From positions 3,038,001-3,102,000 of the forward strand of contig OY720344.1 in the NCBI GenBank assembly GCA_963082975.1: a stretch of DNA of 64,000 nucleotides. Reading direction: 5' to 3'. The translations under genes and the position numbers were made by a program. Position 1 is the stretch's first letter, and every line of letters begins with the position of its first letter. This document shows positions 57,849 through 64,000 of this stretch, piece by piece. Source of the stretch: Labia minor. Lineage: Eukaryota; Arthropoda; Insecta; Dermaptera; Spongiphoridae. The notes under the pieces were generated by a model that was not told where the DNA came from, did not search any database, and worked only from the letters and a program-made list of their open reading frames with translations.

Positions 57849-59420
57849 TATTATAGATAAAATTAATAAAAATCCATTTGAACAAATTGATATAAACTAA
57901 AATTAATATTTTCCCCGATTCCATCATATATCATCACATAATAATATAATACTTCCACCTCTCCATCTTCCTCATAAACTAAATCTTTGATAAATCTTGA
58001 AAGTTGGAAATTTTATTTTTGCCCTTTCGTTTCTTTCATCTGATATATCAATCATTCATTCTTCAAAGGACCAAGATAAAAATCAAATCAAACCAACACT
58101 ACAACTAATTTATTATTTATATAACAAATACAATGCGTTCTATTTAGGTATACATATTCTAAATCATTAAATAGTAAAACAAGATATGCTGTTTGAGGAA
58201 AACAATAAAATTGCTACCGACATTCCAACAAAAACAATACAGAACAGATTAAGTGCAAGTGTATTACGATAGTTTGACAAAAGTAACCATAAAAAAACTT
58301 TTATATGATCTTTTTTCTCACGTCCTCACTCTTTCACATACACACACTCAACATATTCCTATTTTATACTTAACACCTATGTAAAAAGGGGAAAATGATC
58401 AACGAGAAGGTAGATAGAATCACTATTTTTATAATCATTTTTGTTGTTTACTATAATTTTAATATTTCTTTGAATAACAATCTAGTAATTAGGATCTTAA
58501 AATTAAATTATTAAAGCTTTGGTGGCTGTTTTTATTTATAAGGGAATTTTGTAAATAAAACTATTGATATTTTTTATTGTAAATCTATTAAAAAAAATAC
58601 AAAAAATACACAACGTTTCGATTGCTGTAATAAATTAAACTAAATGCGCCCAACGTTTTTCGTTGAATATGTAGCAATTCATCCATAAACTTTGTCAGGC
58701 TTAAGGAAAAATTATTTTATTCTTTTTAGTCCATTGGAAAAACGTTATTTTATAAAAAAATTTTATATTTATATTATTAATCAGTGGATTTGTTTGCCCA
58801 CTTGATAGGATAAATTCCCTCAAATGGCATGTTTCAATAATTTGATTAAGAATGGAATGTTTCCCACGCATAGGTGCCATTCATTCACAAACACGTCCGT
58901 AAATAAACATTAACACCTACTTGCACTGTTTGTTCATTCATATATTATATGTGTATTTGTTTGGGGAAGAGTCTTTAGATTGCACACATGTTACTTAAGC
59001 CAACATAGATTTGTCTCTTGTAAATAATTCTTCAATATGTTTATTAAATATATTTTTATGAGAAAATCTGAAACATTATGATTAAAGAATTGAAAAAAAA
59101 TAATAATATTTTTATACATATTATTTTGCAAAAAAACGAAAAAACAAAAAAAATTGTATAAAGTGAAAATTTCTTTGTTAAATATTTAATATTTATTTTA
59201 GAAATTTTGTAGAAAAAAATGAGTGAGTACAAAGGAAAATCTTGTGATGAGGATTAAAACACTAAGATGTATTTTCTTTATAATTATTTTTTGTGTAAAC
59301 TACTAAAATTAAACATAAACATATAAAACTTTTAAATAAATACTCCATAAAGTTTCAAATTCTAAAAAATAACCTTCTGATGATGTTGTAATAACCGAAA
59401 TGCACATATAAACCAAATAA
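57849..59420. other. A+T-rich region without recognised features
   Basis: No exon-like frame, repeat or RNA gene could be supported. Confidence 0.4.
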
Positions 59421-60062
59421 AATAAGTTGACCTGTGGCCAGGTCCGAACCGACCGACGGTTTGAAATAAATTAATTTCCAGCTACAGAAACAATTTCAAA
59501 TAATTTTCATATATCTATTAATGTAATAAAAAACAGATAGGCATACATAAATAATAAATATAAACATTTTTAATTTTATTTTATTTATAATATATATGCA
59601 AGACCAGGCCGTGACGTCATGAATGGCTGGATGACGTCATATAATTTTAAATCAAGAAAAAACTAATAAATATGATTTTTCTCGAGGATAAAACCAATAC
59701 AAAGTGCATGATTCGTGGTGATATATAAAAAAATCTCCTCATGTGAAATTTGGCGTGAAAATAACCCTTCCCTTCCTATCGTCGATCGCTAATACTACCA
59801 CTTCCGGTTTCCGGATTTGCACCAAAAGTTGATCCATTCATCCCACTGATGCATTAAGTAAATATACCAAATTTCATCAAAATCGGTTCAGCCGTTCAGG
59901 CTGTACACATCTATACGGACGGACGGACAGACGGACGGACAGACATCATGCTAAAAATACTTTTTTCTGTTTAGAAAATGCATGATTCGTGGAGATATGT
60001 AAAAATCTCCACATTTGAAATTTGGTGTGAAAACAATACCTCCCTTACTATCGTCGGTCGGT
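59421..60062 (-). mobile_element. Element A, complete uninterrupted copy
   Basis: 642 bp, from AATAAGTTGACCTGTGGCCA (complement of the 3' hairpin end) to TATCGTCGGTCGGT. Serves as the intact reference for the copies at 26.9, 42.4 and 50.4 kb. Contains GGACGGACGGACAGACGG and the GACGTCATGAATGGC motif. Confidence 0.9.
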
Positions 60063-60065
60063 AAA

Positions 60066-60190
60066 AAAAACCTCTGACTTTTGTATATTTTATCTATCAA
60101 GGTGGTTATATAAATGAGGAGGTGTCTTATGATCAGTACAACATTTGTGACTTTTCTCTCCGACTGTACCTTCTAATCCTCTACCTTTTT
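60066..60190 (-). mobile_element. SINE 3' fragment
   Basis: AAACCTCTGACTTT followed by the body segment seen at 44563-44660 (ATCAAG..GGTTATATAAATGAGG, GTGTCTTATGATCAGTA). The tRNA-like head is missing. It abuts element A. Confidence 0.75.
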
Positions 60191-60286
60191 TCTGAATGTT
60201 GTTCTTTCTGATATTTCTTAAATTTAGTCTTTTGAAGGGAGAGCATCTTAATTTTTTGCTAATTCTATTCCATCTTTATGTTGCAT

Positions 60287-61279
60287 CAGTGGCGCAACCA
60301 AGATTTGATCCTGGGGGGGGTTTGACTAGCCGCTCCACCTTCCTATGGCGGGTTCCCCTACCCCCCGGGCTCTCTCAAAGACAAATTTTCATTAGGATTT
60401 TTTTTAAAATTAAATATTTAAAAAAGTTTTGTAAATGAAACACTCATTTTACAAAATCAGGCAAAAAAAAATTAATTTTGTATTTTATTTACTCGTATTC
60501 ACAATTTTGGAAAGAAAATAATTTTATCCAGCTATAAGTAAATCATTTTAGCTTTCCTCATGGAATGGTCGCAAAATTTTGAAAATTTTTGCTCCGAGAT
60601 TTTTGAGATCTCCACTTTTCAGACGGTTCTGAATCCAAAACTGCAAAAACAAAATTTTTGAACCAGCCGGTCGGCCGGGGATTGGATTGTTTTTGGACAA
60701 GATCGGACCATAAGAGTAAGGTAAAGTAGTTTAAAGAGATGTCAAAGCACATTTTATTGATTTTCTCAATAAATACCGATTTTTATGAGAATTATCCTAC
60801 TATCGTATTAAATTTATAGAGAGATGAATTTACTAAAAGTTTCATTATATTCATTTTTACCTCAAGGAGTTATTTATAAAAAAAAACTACTTTAAGATTT
60901 CGAAAGCTTTTCGTCCGCCCGTAGCGGCAGGATATTTTGAAAAAATTAATCTTCGCTTCATAATTTTGATGAAATTAGCAATTAATGTATTAATAATAAA
61001 AAATATTTAGAATTTGAGTAATATTTTTATTTAATTTATATTTTTAAATAACAGTTTAATTGGAAAATTTCACAATCATCTAGTAATCTTATATTAAGTC
61101 TTTTGTTTTTTAGAGTATGATTTAGGAGAAATAATAAAATATTTTTTTTATTTCTTATATTAAATTCTGTACGAAAAAATAAGCAATTTTTATTAATGTT
61201 AAAAATTTTTTAAAATAAAATAAACTTACTTTTTATACACTAAGATAAAACCCTAACCCCCCCCCCTGGTTGCGCCATT
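60287..61279. mobile_element. DNA transposon or MITE with CAGTGGCGCAACCA ends
   Basis: Inverted ends CAGTGGCGCAACCA (60287) and, reversed, CAATGGCGCAACCA (61266-61279), each beside long G or C runs. About 990 bp between, largely A+T-rich, no transposase-like frame. Superfamily not assigned; no clear target duplication. Confidence 0.65.
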
Positions 61280-63407
61280 GTGTTGTATAATCTTCATAAT
61301 GGTCTAGTCCCCCCCCCTCTCCTTAGAATCCGTTTATTGCATGAAGAAGGGTGACGAAGAGTTACCATGTACGTTATTTATATATTTATTTCATCTCACA
61401 CTTCATGGTTGACTGTAATGAAAATATTCCTGTGCATATGCAAGGTTTTATATAATTAGGGATTGCCAGTTCCTAGAGTTGATTATACAATTTTTGCTTT
61501 TTATTTAAATGAAATGATGAAAATTCCACTTTTAGCTTGTCTCGAATGATGAACACCTCGGTTGCTAGTTGGACGCATAACCACTGATCTATGTTCCTTT
61601 CCTATATTATAATTTTTTAATTTTTATAAGAAAAAATTAAAACAAATTCTGTTTTAAAATCATTCTCAATTAATATATCATTATATAAAGTTTAATTGAT
61701 TTATTATTAAATCTCTTATTTTTTGATAATATACGAAATGAAATTTAATAATTTTTTTTTTCAGTTTATTAAATTAAAAAACAGCAAAAAAGGGAGAAAA
61801 AGTATTTTTATGACAATAGCTTAGGTATTTTATTTTATCAGTTTTAGTAATTTCATTCAATAAAATTACAAATTTAAATCAACGAATATGATATATCTCT
61901 TATAATAGATCTATATTAGTCTTATTTATTATTGTAGATTTATATTATACCGAAAGATTTTCTTTTTTTTTTTTTTTTTTTTTGATTTTCTTTTTTAGTT
62001 TATACTCAAAGGATTATTTATTATTTTATACTACTTAAATTCATGTAATTTAAACTCTGGTTAATGTTATGGATGGATGATTTGCCTCACAAATAAATTT
62101 CAAATTCATTTTTTTTTTCTTTTAATGAGATTATTGGTGAAATATGAAGCATCAATAGTGTATTGGTCTTCGGATGCTTTGATCACAATTGATTCTTTAT
62201 CTTTTTCTAGCAATTGAAAATTGAAAATATGGGTGGTAATACAATCTTTGTAAAATGCCAAAGGGCTTGACATAATATAATTTAATTTGAGTTAAGTTGA
62301 AACGCCTTTATGGTAATTGGAAATGGAAAATTGGACATTCTAACTAAGATCAAGGATAGTTGTATTATATTATAAGTTTTTAAAATGTAATCATATTCAA
62401 AGTTGTGCGGCGATACCGTAATTGTGGAATTGTCTTTTCAGCATATAATAAATATTAATGTTCACTGATGATAGATAGATAGATATGTAAAGTGGTGTGG
62501 GTGGGGTAGAAAAGCGTGGGAAGGGGGAAGGGAAATCTATTCACAAATGGCTTGAAATTTCAGAATCAGGTGTCTTGATATATATACTTTCTTTTCTCTT
62601 TATTAATTTTCATTATTTTTTTTTTTTTTTTTAAATATATTATAATTTAAAAATTGGCACTCTTATAATAATAAATAACTTCTCAATCAATATATATATA
62701 TATACAGTAGTTTAACAATTATATAATATTATTTTTTTAAATTAAAATAATAAATTAAGTGAGACTTTCATTTTCTTAATTATTTTTAAATTCTGACATT
62801 TTTCCTATCATACCAAAATTCCCTACGCACCAAAATTCACTCTGTGGTTGGGCTCGGAATAGAGATATTTAATATATATATAATATATAAATATATATTC
62901 AATATAAATAATAAATATAATATATATATATAAATATATATATATATGTATGTTTAAGTTTCTTTATTATAAAATGTTATTTACGGATTATTTTCACTTT
63001 GAATTAAAAAAATTCACCCATGTCATTCTTTTTTATTAAATGTATTCTTAATTTTCTTAATTATTAAATAAAATAAAATTTCATTCCTAGCCCAACCTCA
63101 GAGGGAATTTTAGTTCGGAGGGAATTTTCGTTGTATTCAGATAATATATGTAATATTTAATTCTCTAAAAATTGTTTCATATAAATTTTTCTATATTTGT
63201 TATAGTTTTAGAAATATGCCAACAGACATACATACGTCAACTAGAAAACCTTTTTTTTTTATTTTAACTTGAAATTAAGAATAATAACAAAATCTATACA
63301 TGAATCTTTTTGGTTCCAATGTTGTTTCTTTTTTTTTTAAATTTTGCCAAGCATCTCTACAAAATCCTGTACATAAACATTAAGTGCGAAGAATTGAATA
63401 AATTAAT
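61280..63407. other. A+T-rich right flank
   Basis: Contains a second C run (61301-61317), a T tract (61961-61983), a GATA tract at 62469-62482, a G-rich patch at 62497-62532 and TA-rich tracts at 62690-62950. No gene is recognised. Confidence 0.4.
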
Positions 63408-63690
63408 AAAAAACTTTTTAATATACACGCTTTTTAATCAATAATGCCCTAAAAAATAGAAAATAAAATATTAATTAAACCTTGAATATTATCCTTTGCA
63501 TATGCCCAACAAAAATAGCGTGGGCGCATATGAACATAAGTATTAGGTAAAGAATTTAATATTATTATAAGGGCCTCACGCTTTTTTGTTGAGCACATAT
63601 TCAAGGTTTAATTAATCTTTTATTTTCTATTTTTTAGGGTATTTTTTTTATTAAAAAGCTTGTATATTAAAAAGTTTTTTTTTTATTAAT
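63408..63690. mobile_element. Palindromic MITE (two inverted arms of about 125 bp)
   Basis: The left arm starts AAAAAACTTTTTAATATACA and contains GCCCTAAAAAATAGAAAAT and CCTTGAATAT; the right arm (63570-63690) is its complement, ending AAAAAGTTTT. The centre is a short loop around 63535-63565. A solo arm occurs at 14625. Confidence 0.85.
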
Positions 63691-64000
63691 TTATTTTCAA
63701 GTTTTTAGTTTTTTTTTAATATTTTATTGTTGCTTGCCAGATGTACAACATTTGCACTATTGACTACTATTTAAATCTGTTATTCTCGAACATATATTAG
63801 ATTCTTCGCGAAGGTTCTAAGCCTTTTCTAGATGACATTGATTATGCAAATGGCTTATTAAGCCATTGGCATAGTGGTGTATACTATGCGTTTTGATTAT
63901 GCAAGTGTCATCGACTTTCAATATACGTTTCAAATTTGAGTGAAAAATGCTCAACTAGAAGTGGGTTAAAATCCATTTACAAATTTTGAACATTACAGAC
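63691..64000. other. Right edge, unrecognised
   Basis: Includes the palindrome TTCTTCGCGAAGG near 63811. No gene or repeat could be supported. Confidence 0.35.

Noticed and set aside
1..64000. CRISPR array, prokaryotic operon or bacterial insertion
   Set aside because: No regularly spaced repeats with unique spacers and no intronless bacterial-style gene cluster were seen.

Overview
The window is very AT-rich eukaryotic nuclear DNA. It has compact intron-bearing genes (GT-AG introns, many under 100 bp), TA and GATA microsatellites and a dense load of transposons. Protein matches and repeat types (mariner, Helitrons, RTE-like and Jockey/CR1-group LINEs) point to an insect or other arthropod. 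An AT-rich parasitoid-wasp type genome would fit, but that is only an inference.

Left block (1-13.2 kb): the first two coding exons of a V-ATPase V0 subunit d gene (minus strand, running off the left edge) stand head-to-head with TMEM218. TMEM218 is followed nine bases later, in the same reading frame, by a mitochondrial thioredoxin gene. After two mariner remnants comes a 12-exon ANKLE2 gene (4.7-13.2 kb, about 898 aa). Its introns hold an RTE-like LINE fragment, a hAT-type MITE with 8-bp target duplications and a 73-nt miRNA-like hairpin.

Middle block (14.6-31.6 kb): mostly nested mobile DNA around two more nuclear genes for mitochondrial translation, EF-Ts (TSFM, 22.9-25.4 kb) and ribosomal protein L14 (30.1-30.6 kb). 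A Helitron (16,072-22,077) carries a captured RTE 3' fragment, and a 4.3-kb LINE with 12-bp target duplications is inserted in that fragment. A second Helitron of the family (27,002-28,914) sits inside a different repeat (element A). The uninterrupted element A copy at 59.4-60.1 kb gives the exact empty site. A near-perfect 360-bp-arm palindrome lies at 30.8-31.6 kb.

Right block (33.5-64 kb): a secreted sushi/CCP-domain gene starts at 33,543 (four firm exons, a fifth probable at 41,205). Its third CCP exon is flanked by inverted LINE copies. The rest is almost all repeats: Helitron-like mosaics, a degenerate Jockey-group LINE (48.3-53.9 kb, minus) cut by element A, a deleted mariner with 102-bp perfect outer inverted arms (54.4-55.4 kb), two direct copies of element B (55.4 and 57.2 kb), a tRNA-derived SINE, and MITEs. 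No rRNA, CRISPR or prokaryotic operon is present.

The cellular genes do not form one pathway, though three (thioredoxin, EF-Ts, L14) act in mitochondria. The most interesting points are the TMEM218/thioredoxin in-frame arrangement, the Helitron nesting with a reconstructable empty site, two repeat families sharing a Helentron-like architecture, the intronic hairpin, and the long palindromes.
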